From the NCBI RefSeq assembly GCF_011065935.2, contig NZ_JAAMNH020000001.1, forward strand, positions 5,043,001 through 5,107,000: 64,000 nucleotides of DNA, given 5' to 3'. The stretch is from Clostridium estertheticum. Its GTDB lineage: Bacteria; Bacillota; Clostridia; Clostridiales; Clostridiaceae. Below the pieces are notes generated by a model. The model was not told the origin of the DNA. It saw only the letters and a program-made list of their open reading frames with translations, and did not search any database. Positions 1 to 7,795 of this stretch are shown piece after piece. Both the position numbers and the translations under genes were made by a program. Position 1 is the first letter of the stretch. Every line of letters starts with the position of its first letter.

Positions 1-894
1 ACCAAAATCATTTAGAGCCTGTTTTAATATCCTGATATTTTTTGTTTTACTTCTTATAAAAACATCGATAACTATTTCTTTTTGTGATTTCAAAAATATA
101 CCCAATGAATCATTTATTGAATAAGCTTCTAATATGTTTTCTATTATTTTAATATTGTTAGGAACATAATCAAATGTCTTTCCTATTAATTTCTCCTTAA
201 TCTTTGCATATTCATTAGTCTTTCCGAAAATTTCAGCATTATTATCATTAATTAAATCTGTTAAAGTTTTTTCGTTTTCTTTATTATTTATTATTTGTAG
301 TGCTTCAGTATTATTCATTACTATATATGCTGAGGCTAAAGTTTTTAATTCAATATTTCTATTTATTATTTTACTTTCAAGTTCTTTTTCATAACAAATT
401 ATTATAGTCTTTATTTTGTCATGTTCCACAAGATTATTTATATATCCTAATATATCTGTTATATTAACATTTGCCCTTTCTAAATCATCAAAACACAAAA
501 CCTTATTTTTCAAAGAACTTAATTTTGAATAATCAATTTCCATTTTATCTAATGAAAATCCAAAGAAACTTGCTCCTGTTATGGCTACTTTAACAATTTC
601 AGGTACTACATCGCCACCTTTGCTATTAAATATCTTTCCCATAAATTTCTTTGAAGATGATAAAACCTCAATAAAAATTTTCTTTGATATTTCTTCCAAA
701 CTATTTATTCCATACAATGATATATAAATTGATTTTAGCTTAATCCCATTTTTCTCAATATCATCTATTTTCTTTTGTAAACCATTCTCCCATAAGTAAG
801 TCTTTCCACTTCCCCACTCTCCATTAATCATTACAGCATAGTCTGCATTATCATTTTTTACATATTCAATAATACCTCTTTGTAATTCCTCCAT
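1..894 (-). CDS. KAP-like P-loop NTPase, 3' end beyond window
   Basis: Open frame of 298 codons running off the left edge, so the C-terminus is missing. It starts at ATG 894 behind a strong AAAGGGGGA ribosome site. A Walker A motif GEWGSGKT lies at residues 25-32 and a Walker B-like VLCFDDLER at about 132-140, the arrangement seen in KAP-type NTPases, many of which sit in accessory or defence islands. No membrane segment is obvious in the visible part, whereas classical KAP proteins often have them between the Walker motifs. It is the first gene after the terminator of the tRNA-like RNA unit at 984-1294. The exact role is unknown; the NTPase assignment is firm, the family is likely. Confidence 0.7.
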   Translation of the reverse strand, partial: MEELQRGIIEYVKNDNADYAVMINGEWGSGKTYLWENGLQKKIDDIEKNGIKLKSIYISLYGINSLEEISKKIFIEVLSSSKKFMGKIFNSKGGDVVPEIVKVAITGASFFGFSLDKMEIDYSKLSSLKNKVLCFDDLERANVNITDILGYINNLVEHDKIKTIIICYEKELESKIINRNIELKTLASAYIVMNNTEALQIINNKENEKTLTDLINDNNAEIFGKTNEYAKIKEKLIGKTFDYVPNNIKIIENILEAYSINDSLGIFLKSQKEIVIDVFIRSKTKNIRILKQALNDFG

Positions 895-983
895 AAGTCC
901 CCCTTTTAAAAAGTAAGTTATTAATCCAAAAACTTGTTGTGTTTAACTATACTTTTATATTTCATATTTCTAAAATAGTATAA

Positions 984-1008
984 TAAAAAAGCACCATAAC
1001 GGTGCTTA
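984..1008 (-). terminator. Rho-independent terminator of the tRNA-like RNA
   Basis: AAGCACC/GGTGCTT stem (989-1007) followed on the minus strand by a run of U. It closes the transcript that begins near 1279. Confidence 0.8.
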
Positions 1009-1279
1009 ACTTTTGATTTCGGCTCTATGCTGATTTAACTTTATCACATGCTCTACCCTTGAGCTAACTCCCCGCAAATACCGCATAGAGCTATAGTTAA
1101 AAATATAATATTTATAACACACCACATCCTTCCGCATTTTTCCTTGATAGTTCCAATTAAGTTTCCAACAGTAACTTTAATTGTAGCTTCTCCAAGTTGC
1201 TTAAAAGCACAAATACTTATGGTTGAATTATAGGGAGTGCAGGACTCGAACCTACGACCTGGGCAAACGATTTAGTTTT
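984..1279 (-). ncRNA. Candidate circularly permuted tRNA-like RNA
   Basis: On the minus strand a T-arm (stem GTAGG/CCTGC, loop TTCGAGT, 1255-1239) and the 3' acceptor strand ACTCCCT (1238-1232) come first. About 158 nt later follow the 5' acceptor strand GGGGAGT (1073-1067), TA, and a D-arm GCTC-AAGGGTA-GAGC (1064-1050). The two acceptor strands pair over 7 positions (six Watson-Crick, one G-U). A TGGTATAAT extended -10 lies just upstream and a terminator just downstream, so both halves sit in one transcript in reversed order. The leader (AACTAAATC, 1277-1269) and trailer (GATAAAGTT, 1045-1037) can pair with a 2x2 internal loop where an anticodon arm would be. A 9-bp inverted repeat GCTCTATGC/GCATAGAGC (1022-1030, 1083-1091) encloses the 5' half. 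No CCA is encoded. Alternative: two unrelated tRNA remnants. Confidence 0.5.
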
Positions 1280-1285
1280 CAACAT

Positions 1286-1294
1286 ATTATACCA
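1286..1294 (-). promoter_or_regulatory. Extended -10 promoter of the tRNA-like RNA
   Basis: TGGTATAAT on the minus strand (TG-N-TATAAT). No clear -35 is seen. Predicted start about 1279, some 14 nt before the first tRNA-like nucleotides. Confidence 0.6.
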
Positions 1295-1308
1295 TAAATA
1301 GATTAAAT

Positions 1309-2059
1309 ATGAAATTACAGTATTTATTCATGCCATATATATAAGTTCCATATATCATAACTATTTAGTCTGTATCTAATTGTGTTCCACTTACTTTTCA
1401 ACACTTTTGCGTATTTATGTTTCACCTATTAATAATAGCTTAATAATAACAATTAATAAAACTGCTTATTACAACATAATTACTATTATGTTGCAGTGTT
1501 CATAGTCAACAGTCAGACCCTATCCTATATAAACTAAAATTGTTATTACCCTTAAAATCTTACTTTTCATATTCATCTGCAAAATAGAAATCTACTTATT
1601 GCCAATAGTGTTCATTCTACTTGATTTATGACTATGGTATGAATTACATTTTATATACTTTCTGGTATACTAAATACATGAATCTATATTTTTTTAAAAT
1701 TATATAAAATCTCTAAGGATTATTATTATAAAATTTCTTCCCCTTGTGCCTGTTTGAATTTCTATATGTTATAGGAAACTCCAATTTCTTAAAATATATA
1801 ATAGTGGTAAGTGTACAAAGTATAAACCCCTTGCTTATTTATCAAATTAAATAAGCAAGGGGTCTTATTTTAGTAATTTAAATTTGTTGAATATATTTAA
1901 AACTATGCTACGTCTAAGTTAGTTTTGATAATATGACATTTTTTAAAGAAAACCCAAGGCCATCCGTAACTTACATTTTTGGTGCATATTAATTTATATC
2001 ACCAAAATCATCACCCAGTTAAAATTTCAGTTGTATTACTAATAATATTTTGCAAAATA
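1309..2059. other. Gene-free AT-rich stretch
   Basis: No supported gene on either strand. It contains the strong hairpin at 1826-1863 and a weaker one (TTTTGGTG at 1976-1983 with CACCAAAA at 2000-2007). Nothing else recognised. Confidence 0.6.
1825..1868. terminator. Strong hairpin, possible terminator
   Basis: Perfect 16-bp stem (1826-1841 with 1848-1863) and a 6-nt loop, followed on the plus strand by CTTATTTT. The U tract is poor in both directions, so it may be a structural element rather than a classical terminator. Confidence 0.5.
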
Positions 2060-2668
2060 TTAGTCTATCTTATAGTCTTCATTGAAATATTCATATGCTT
2101 CTTTAGAATCTAAATGATATACTTTTAGCTTTTCTCTATTGTTGTATAAATCGCTTAAATAACAAAATATTGCACTTTCTTTTGAAAGTTTCATCACCTC
2201 TTTCATCTCCTGTATTAATTTTTTATATTCAAATTCTTTCCAACTCAATTTATCAGCTAAAAAAACTTCTATTTCCGTCATACTCGGATTCTTTCTTGAA
2301 GTCGTATGATACTTAATTGCCTCTAATACCGTTTTATCATTTATGCCAAATACTCTTTCCGCTATTAAACATGATATTTTTTGATGTAAAATCGAAGGGA
2401 GTTGCCTTTCTTCATCTAAAACCTCTATATTGTGTTCTATACAAAAATCTATAATTTCATCATTCCCAACAACTCTTCCTAAGTCGTGACAATAACAGGC
2501 CCTCAAACTTCCAGTTTCAATACGACCAAATTGTTTCTCAATACTATACAATTCATTAACAACATCTAATGTGTGTTCGTATGTGTCATGTTTGCCATAT
2601 TTAAAAAAGTAACCTTTTACATCTTTTATTAAGTCACCTGTTGCAAGAAAATCAAAGTAATTTTTCAT
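2060..2668 (-). CDS. HD-domain phosphohydrolase
   Basis: 202 residues from ATG 2668, which has AGGAG 11 nt upstream; the longer GTG reading at 2680 would overlap that site. HD-superfamily metal ligands are visible: H32, H61-D62, H95, H121 and D139 (motifs YEHT, CYCHDLGR, LHQK, KYHTTS, FLADK). The pattern H..HD..H..HT..FLAD resembles YqeK-type Ap4A-cleaving HD enzymes, but the protein is divergent and the substrate is not certain. It is the last unit of the cassette-like run and has its own ribosome site; the upstream spacer holds the 3'-adjacent repeat at 2727-2790. Confidence 0.75.
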   Translation of the reverse strand: MKNYFDFLATGDLIKDVKGYFFKYGKHDTYEHTLDVVNELYSIEKQFGRIETGSLRACYCHDLGRVVGNDEIIDFCIEHNIEVLDEERQLPSILHQKISCLIAERVFGINDKTVLEAIKYHTTSRKNPSMTEIEVFLADKLSWKEFEYKKLIQEMKEVMKLSKESAIFCYLSDLYNNREKLKVYHLDSKEAYEYFNEDYKID

Positions 2669-2726
2669 AACAGAATTCACTCCTACTATATTTTATTATG
2701 ATTTGAAAAAACTATAATTTGTAATA

Positions 2727-2790
2727 CTAAATAGACACATTTTCAAAAACACTGTTGTAACACAATTTATGAAGAATGCGAAGTAACTTA
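2727..2790 (-). repeat. Intergenic 3'-adjacent repeat, copy 1
   Basis: In gene orientation the core reads GTTACTTCGCATTCTTCATA followed by AATTGTGTTACAAC. It starts about 30 nt after the stop of the SUKH-like gene. The outer arms are loosely complementary, forming an imperfect palindrome. Related copies lie at 3797-3829, 4424-4475, 5424-5461, 10308-10330 and 16693-16722. Confidence 0.5.
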
Positions 2791-2820
2791 AATTAAATTT
2801 TATTTCTTTAATAGAATACC

Positions 2821-3483
2821 TCACATTAATAAATTCTGTGATGGGTTATTATCAACTGTAGAATAAACAATAAATTTAGGCTCTTCGGACAGGCAGTTGA
2901 ATAAATATTCAACAGAACAGTCTTGCCTTTTAATACCGAGATTATCTGCAATGGTTTGTTGAATCTCATAGAAATTAGGCATATCTTCCACTATTTCTTT
3001 TATACACAATTCTATTATCTTTTGTATATCCCCATTATAGTGCTTTAATAATATTAATAAAGCTATCCAAAATGGATAAAAAATAATTAAAGATAATAAC
3101 TCCTTCAAGTTATTTGCTATTTTACCCGATTGCCCATCTGAACTCACATAAGCAATAGGAACGTTTTCATCTTCTATATTACCAATACCGCCAATAAATC
3201 CATATACACCGCCCCCTTTATCCTTAGCAAATATGTTAAATTGTTCTTTTGAGTAGAATAAGTAATCTTCTTCATGTTCTTCATTTTCACACATTATAAA
3301 ATCACAGTATTGTTCTAACAAAGAGTAAACAAGTCTTTCCTGCTTGGAGAGGGGTTTTTCTGTAAGTGTGATTGGAAGTAAATTCTCTTGTTTCAACTCT
3401 TTGTTTTGACCATTTGCTCCACCGATAAAGTATGCAGTTGGGCCATCTGTCATCTTATCTAAATTATCAAATCTATTAGCCAT
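2821..3483 (-). CDS. SMI1/KNR4 (SUKH)-like protein
   Basis: 220 residues starting at ATG 3483, chosen because AGGAGG lies 9 nt upstream; a longer in-frame start at 3528 has no ribosome site. The segment FAKDKGGGVYGFIG, then PIAYVSSDGQSGKIANNLKE, then a run of hydrophobic residues (SLIIFYPFW) is typical of SUKH-like proteins, which commonly act as immunity proteins against polymorphic toxins or as orphan antitoxins. No toxin is adjacent. A 55-residue basic protein is encoded directly upstream in the same direction (gap 49 nt). Family call moderate; function inferred only. Confidence 0.5.
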   Translation of the reverse strand: MANRFDNLDKMTDGPTAYFIGGANGQNKELKQENLLPITLTEKPLSKQERLVYSLLEQYCDFIMCENEEHEEDYLFYSKEQFNIFAKDKGGGVYGFIGGIGNIEDENVPIAYVSSDGQSGKIANNLKELLSLIIFYPFWIALLILLKHYNGDIQKIIELCIKEIVEDMPNFYEIQQTIADNLGIKRQDCSVEYLFNCLSEEPKFIVYSTVDNNPSQNLLM

Positions 3484-3532
3484 TTTATTAATTCCTCCTA
3501 TTATGAAGTTTAAGTCCATCATACTCATATCT

Positions 3533-3700
3533 TTAATCTATTTTTATTGTTTTCCTGAACAGCCCTTTGCCTATTACTATTTTTGTCTTTCCTTTTCTCA
3601 CTATCTTTCTAATTTTTTTCCAAGTTTTTAGGAATTTAAGGGTTGTTTCGTCTGGATTACCTATTATTCCAATTGATGAAGCGTTTTTTCTTCTAATCAT
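3533..3700 (-). CDS. Small basic protein, 55 aa, unknown
   Basis: ATG 3700 is preceded by GAGGTG at good spacing. The product begins MIRRKNASSIGIIGNPDE, continues into a strongly lysine/arginine-rich middle (KTWKKIRKIVRKGK) and ends GLFRKTIKID. No family recognised. It sits between the broken reductase gene and the SUKH-like gene, same strand, and may be co-transcribed with the latter. The high positive charge suggests nucleic-acid or membrane binding, which is inference only. Confidence 0.5.
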   Translation of the reverse strand: MIRRKNASSIGIIGNPDETTLKFLKTWKKIRKIVRKGKTKIVIGKGLFRKTIKID

Positions 3701-3796
3701 TATTTCACCTCAATTAATTAAAATGAACATTCCCCATAATAAATAAAGTTATGTCAGACTGTTTTACAAGTGTTTATTAATCGTAGTTTTTCGATA

Positions 3797-3829
3797 GTTG
3801 TACAATAAAAGAAAATTGTGAACTAAATA
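3797..3829 (-). repeat. Intergenic 3'-adjacent repeat, copy 2
   Basis: In gene orientation TTTAGTTCACAATTTTCTTT then TATTGTACAAC, beginning 10 nt after the stop of the reductase gene. Closest to the copy at 5424-5461. Confidence 0.5.
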
Positions 3830-3838
3830 TCAATTGTT

Positions 3839-4376
3839 TTATTTCATCTCGTAATGGAGTTCAACAAATTGATTGAATCTCCTTATCCCCTTTAACTTTA
3901 GTTCTAACTCAAAATCATTTTTTTTAAATAAAGGTATTCCATGACCTATTAGTGTAGGTGATATAGTAATAATAAATTCGTCAACTAACCTTTCTTTAAT
4001 AAAAGAATTTAGAAGAACACCACCGCCAACAAGCCATATGTTTCCTCCATCCAGTCTTTTGATTTTATTTGTAAATTCCACTACATCTTGATTAATAAAT
4101 TCTACATTTTCATTCTTACCTTTTTCTGATTTAGAAAATACATAACACTTTTTATTCTTATAAGGAAATTCACCTTTTTCTTTTTCAATAATCCGGTCAT
4201 AAGTTCTTCTACCAATTAGAATAGTATCAACTGTATTGTAGAATTCAGAATATCCATTATCTCCTTCGCCTTCAGTTTTAAACAACCATTCCAAATTCCA
4301 AGGAATCATCTTCTGTCGCTATGTAACCATCTAAACTTGTTGCAATATATAGAACTAATTTTCTATTGTTGTACAT
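3839..4376 (-). pseudogene. RibD-C/DHFR-family reductase, frameshifted
   Basis: An intact 5' end starts at ATG 4376 (MYNNRKLVLYIATSLDGYIA..., ribosome site GGAGG). It reads DDSLE and then leaves frame after a tandem 7-bp duplication (ATTCCAA twice, 4288-4301). Removing one copy restores DDSLEWLFKTEGEGDNGYS and joins the remaining 156 codons, which contain the family signatures TILIGRRTYD, WLVGGGVLLNSF and ISPTLIGHGIPLF. So this is a full-length dihydrofolate-reductase-like (RibD C-terminal) gene inactivated by one simple duplication; precise loss of one copy would restore it. The family often reduces pteridine or related substrates; the actual substrate is unknown. Confidence 0.85.
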
Positions 4377-4423
4377 CTATAAACCTCCATATTTATGAAT
4401 TTCAATCTAATTTAAAAACATAA

Positions 4424-4475
4424 TTAGTGAACAATATTTTACCAGTGTGACACACTTTATGAATACTGTGAATTA
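4424..4475 (-). repeat. Intergenic 3'-adjacent repeat, copy 3 (palindromic)
   Basis: Imperfect palindrome. The outer arms TTAGTGAACAATATT (4424-4438) and AATACTGTGAATTAA pair at 11 of 15 positions, and a perfect GTGTG-A-CACAC hairpin lies at the centre. It begins 3 nt after the stop of the membrane-protein gene. Best-formed member of the family. Confidence 0.6.
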
Positions 4476-4477
4476 AC

Positions 4478-4759
4478 TCACTTGGAGATTTTTGCAAGAG
4501 GTTGCATGAAAGCAAAACCCAATGCTATCACAATAAAATTGACACTTCTATAATTCACACCAATAATCCCACAGAAAGAAATTACTATCACGTCAAAAAT
4601 AATGAATAAAATAATATTGAAAGCAATAGTATGTTTTATCTTAATATTTCTTTCCAAAGCAGACCATAATGCTCTACTCCATCCAAATTTTATTGAGATT
4701 ATCATTAACAAAGGAATAGTCAAAAAATAAAGCATAAATCGAATTACTAACCAGAGCAT
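4478..4759 (-). CDS. Small integral membrane protein, unknown
   Basis: 93 residues, ATG 4759 with AAAGGGGGAG upstream. Three hydrophobic stretches are visible (about residues 3-24, 44-66 and 73-86), separated by a basic segment RNIKIKH, so a three-span membrane protein is likely. No family recognised. It forms an independent unit with a repeat directly behind its stop codon. Confidence 0.6.
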   Translation of the reverse strand: MLWLVIRFMLYFLTIPLLMIISIKFGWSRALWSALERNIKIKHTIAFNIILFIIFDVIVISFCGIIGVNYRSVNFIVIALGFAFMQPLAKISK

Positions 4760-4828
4760 TACTCACTCCCCCTTTTATCTTGCACCGCAATAGAATACTA
4801 TTGTTCACCAATTTTGGATGTAAATGAC

Positions 4829-5404
4829 TTAATATTGATTGTAGATAATGTCCTTAGTTTTAACCCAATCATTTTTTAATAAATCCATATATACAACATC
4901 TTGAAATTCACCTGTCCTACAATCAAAATACCCTTGTCTAATTACCCCTATTTCTTCAAATCCTAATGTTTTGTATAGGCCCTGTGCTTTCTTATTGTCT
5001 AACATTGTTGTGAGTTCAATTTTATTCAAATTCAAAAACCTAAACATAAAGTCTACAAAATGATATAGTGCGTCCTTTCCATAGCCTTTCCCTTGTTCAT
5101 CACTTTCACAAATCTTTATTCCAAATTCACATTTTTGATTTCTTGCGTCCCAGTCACAATAATTCATCTCTCCAATAGGTTTATTTCCTTCTCTTTTATA
5201 TATTATAAATCTTTTTCTATCTGGAAACATATTAGAATTTTCAATTTCTTTCAGGATATTGATACGTATTGCTTCTTTGCTTTGTAATGTTCCAAAGGCA
5301 TGGGTGGCATGTCCCATCATATCCCCATCGTTCCACCACTTATATAAATACTCTTCATCCCCTAATTCAAGTTGTCTTATAAAAACATTTTTCCCCTCAA
5401 TCAT
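4829..5404 (-). CDS. GNAT N-acetyltransferase, RimJ/RimL type
   Basis: 191 residues from ATG 5404, preceded by GGAGGGAG; a longer in-frame reading to 5440 has no ribosome site. Starts IEGKNVFIRQLELGDEEYLYKWW, as in RimJ/RimL-like acetyltransferases. The acetyl-CoA binding loop is the segment EQGKGYGKDALYHFVDF, followed by NLNKIELTTMLDNKKAQGLYKTLGFEEIG. It would transfer acetyl groups to an amine on a protein or small molecule. The acceptor is unknown; such genes are frequent cassette-type accessory genes. Confidence 0.85.
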   Translation of the reverse strand: MIEGKNVFIRQLELGDEEYLYKWWNDGDMMGHATHAFGTLQSKEAIRINILKEIENSNMFPDRKRFIIYKREGNKPIGEMNYCDWDARNQKCEFGIKICESDEQGKGYGKDALYHFVDFMFRFLNLNKIELTTMLDNKKAQGLYKTLGFEEIGVIRQGYFDCRTGEFQDVVYMDLLKNDWVKTKDIIYNQY

Positions 5405-5423
5405 ACTCTCCCTCCTAACCATA

Positions 5424-5461
5424 GTCGTTGCAAAATTCAAGAAAATTATGAAGTAAACAAT
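5424..5461 (-). repeat. Intergenic 3'-adjacent repeat, copy 4
   Basis: In gene orientation TTTACTTCATAATTTTCTTG then AATTTTGCAACG, starting at the stop codon of the decayed gene at 5461-5884. Very similar to copy 2. Confidence 0.5.
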
Positions 5462-5884
5462 TACCTTTTTTTAAAATCAAGACATATTTCCTTAGCATAT
5501 GGAAATGGCCTAACCTTATCAGCTTCAAGATTCTTTTCGTAAGATGAAAACTTTTCAATAAATTCGTCACTCAAAGGATAAGTTTTCTTAAAGTGATTTA
5601 TTGCATTTGTTACAAAAACTTTCATATACTTTAAAATTTCATTTTCACTTACCTCTAAGCCATTATCACTAATGCCATTTTAAAGGCATATCTCATTCCT
5701 GAGTATGTATCACATCAAATGCACTAATTAAATTTATAAATAGCCCACACATTAAAGCACCAACTATTTTCCCACCATCTGTACATGCTACAGAACTGAA
5801 TTTAAGATTTATATTTAGGTACTTAATGCTTCTTTTAATAATCTGCCAATTGTTTATGACAGCTTCAAAGAATTTTCCAAACTA
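5461..5884 (-). pseudogene. Decayed gene remnant, family unknown
   Basis: Two protein-like segments in different frames, read on the minus strand. The first is about 60 codons (with FEAVINNWQIIKRSIKYLN and TDGGKIVGALMCGLF), ending in a stop near 5700. The second is about 70 codons (with LKYMKVFVTNAINHFKKTYP, then VRPFPYAKEICLDFKKR), ending at 5461. No usable start is left and the frames are interrupted around 5680-5700 beside a small inverted repeat (ATGCC...GGCAT). A disrupted ORF is clear; the parent family is not recognised. It occupies one cassette position between the HIT and GNAT genes. Confidence 0.55.
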
Positions 5885-5885
5885 A

Positions 5886-6296
5886 TTAATCTTCACAATT
5901 TAGTGTTATGGCTGTGTCCCTTTTGTTTTGTGACTGTTTCAGCCAATATCTAATGCCTTTACCTGCAAATGGTTCATCCTCATATCTTGGAATAACATGT
6001 AAATGTGCATGAAATATTTCTTGACCACCTACGCTTCCAACATTCCATCCGATATTATAGCCTGTAGGTTTACACTTATTATCTATATACACCTTAACTT
6101 CTTGGAGCAACTCAAATGTTGCAGTCCATTCATCTTCCGATAAATCAAATAAAGTTTCTCTATGTTTCTTAGGCACTATCACACCTGAACCAATTAATAT
6201 TTCCTGTGGCTTCTGCAAAAACATGCAATGCTCGTTACTAAGTATAATCTTTTGCTCTAAATCATTTGCAATTGAACAAAATAAACAGTTTTTCAT
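5886..6296 (-). CDS. HIT-family nucleotide hydrolase/transferase
   Basis: 136 residues, ATG 6296. The histidine triad HAHLH is at residues 96-100, followed by VIPRY; the N-terminal CLFCSIAN is typical of HIT proteins. Members hydrolyse or transfer nucleotides on dinucleoside polyphosphates, AMP-lysine or similar substrates. Length matches the family. The C-terminal 30 residues (YWLKQSQNKRDT...) are unusual for the family core. Separate ribosome site and flanking spacers; part of the one-direction run. Confidence 0.9.
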   Translation of the reverse strand: MKNCLFCSIANDLEQKIILSNEHCMFLQKPQEILIGSGVIVPKKHRETLFDLSEDEWTATFELLQEVKVYIDNKCKPTGYNIGWNVGSVGGQEIFHAHLHVIPRYEDEPFAGKGIRYWLKQSQNKRDTAITLNCED

Positions 6297-6419
6297 TATC
6301 TATATCTCCTAAGCTCCTATTATTACGTTATATTTTTACCTTGTGACACTTATTCTAATATAATAAATGGATATTACTACTTAATGATAGAACTTACCCA
6401 CTTGTAACCCTCATTACTA

Positions 6420-6920
6420 TTATAAATTTAGAAATCTCATTGAATTATCAAAGTGAATACCAGACATATTATCTACTCTTGCAATATATTGATTAACGTC
6501 CTCAATCTCGCACCACATAATGTCATCGACTTCATTAGAATCTACGAAAGGCTTGGTCTTAACGAAAGCAATAAACCCAGGCATGATTAATTGCTTTGGT
6601 TTAAAATAATAGCTTTCAACATATTTCATTCTTTCAACATTTTGACCTGTTTCTTCCATGACCTCTCTTATTACTGTTTCTTCTAACGTATCCCCGTTTT
6701 TAACATACCCAGAAACTACTCCCCAATGAGTTTTAGATATATAATTTTGTTTCAGTAACAATATCTGATTATGTTCATTGATAACCAATACTTCAACACA
6801 ACTTGCAGGGCCATCAAAATACGGTCTATTGCAGGTGACACAGTATTTTACTACCCCTTCATCACCAATAATTTTTTCAGTAAGTTCTTCACCACATATA
6901 GGACAATAATTGAATCTCAT
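6420..6920 (-). CDS. Nudix hydrolase with N-terminal zinc ribbon
   Basis: 166 residues. A zinc ribbon CPICG...CVTCN (C6, C9, C27, C30) resembles that of NADH pyrophosphatase-like Nudix proteins. The Nudix box spans residues 71-92 (GYVKNGDTLEETVIREVMEE then TG), with an Asp in place of the first Glu of the consensus; the catalytic REVMEETG core is intact. It would hydrolyse a nucleoside diphosphate linked to another moiety; substrate unknown. Start ATG 6920 follows a GGAGG-containing leader. Confidence 0.85.
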   Translation of the reverse strand: MRFNYCPICGEELTEKIIGDEGVVKYCVTCNRPYFDGPASCVEVLVINEHNQILLLKQNYISKTHWGVVSGYVKNGDTLEETVIREVMEETGQNVERMKYVESYYFKPKQLIMPGFIAFVKTKPFVDSNEVDDIMWCEIEDVNQYIARVDNMSGIHFDNSMRFLNL

Positions 6921-7032
6921 ATATTATTTCCTCCACTTCATTCTAATTTTCCCCATTATGACTTGGTAATAAAATATAAGTACCTAATAATCGTAAAATT
7001 ATAATTATATAAACATTAAGAAAAATGTATCT

Positions 7033-7698
7033 CTAAAATTCTTTAAAGAGGTTATTAAATAGAATCTTTATTTGTGTATTAAGGTTGAATTTTTTACAAA
7101 GCTCTTCAAAAATACATTGTATATCAGTTTCAAAATTATTATCAAAATTCAAATTATATATTTTAAGAACTTTAAGGTTTTCTTTAATTTCTGATAGAAA
7201 ATCATACGCACTGTCAGTTTTATTTGACAGGTACTTAATAATTCCTTTATGCAATAACCTTAATGTCTTATACCAGATAGGTCTATTAGGTATATAATTT
7301 GATATTATTTGTTTTCTAATAATATTATTAGTTATAATAAAATTTGTATTATATTTTAAAAGAACTTTACTATTTACCAAATCTTCTTGTGTAATTGTAT
7401 CTCTTATGTCTAAATCTATAGAAATGCCATCTTGATAAACCAGAATTAATATACCTTTAGGTTTTTCAGTAAAATTAGTCATTACTGGGTTACCATAAAG
7501 TGTAATGATTTCATTAATTTTAGTGTCATTAATCTCCCCTAAGATTATCAAGTCAATATCTGAATATTTTGTTGCAGTACCTTTTGCTAAAGAACCTTTT
7601 AAAATCATTGAAAATCTGTTATCTTTACAGAATTCATAAACACACTCAATATAATTTTTATGATTTAATAAAGTATATTTAATATCGCAATCAACCAT
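7033..7698 (-). CDS. Nucleotidyltransferase-fold protein
   Basis: 221 residues from ATG 7698 (AAAGGAA upstream). The minimal nucleotidyltransferase signature is clear: LKGSLAKGTATKYSDIDLII with G35-S36 and the metal-binding D47-x-D49. A helical C-terminal region of about 100 residues follows. Such proteins transfer NMP to antibiotics, proteins or RNA, or act as MNT antitoxins; no HEPN partner is adjacent, so the role is open. Part of the accessory run. Confidence 0.75.
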   Translation of the reverse strand: MVDCDIKYTLLNHKNYIECVYEFCKDNRFSMILKGSLAKGTATKYSDIDLIILGEINDTKINEIITLYGNPVMTNFTEKPKGILILVYQDGISIDLDIRDTITQEDLVNSKVLLKYNTNFIITNNIIRKQIISNYIPNRPIWYKTLRLLHKGIIKYLSNKTDSAYDFLSEIKENLKVLKIYNLNFDNNFETDIQCIFEELCKKFNLNTQIKILFNNLFKEF

Positions 7699-7795
7699 AA
7701 TATTTTCCTTTCTGAACTAATATTCACTTTGCCTTAATCTATGATTTAGCTATTATATTACATGTGACGTTTAACAAAGGATAGCAAATATAAAT

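Noticed and set aside
1006..1137. 43-codon ORF inside the tRNA-like RNA
   Set aside because: It has an AAGGA ahead of ATG but runs through the tRNA-like 5' half and into the terminator; no sign of protein constraint, so not listed as a gene.
1037..1265. Ordinary tRNA gene
   Set aside because: The 5' half lies downstream of the 3' half in the direction of transcription, and no D-arm precedes the T-arm half; no standard cloverleaf can be drawn from contiguous sequence.
5093..5456. Plus-strand ORFs over the GNAT gene
   Set aside because: Antisense frames of a clearly real acetyltransferase; no ribosome sites.
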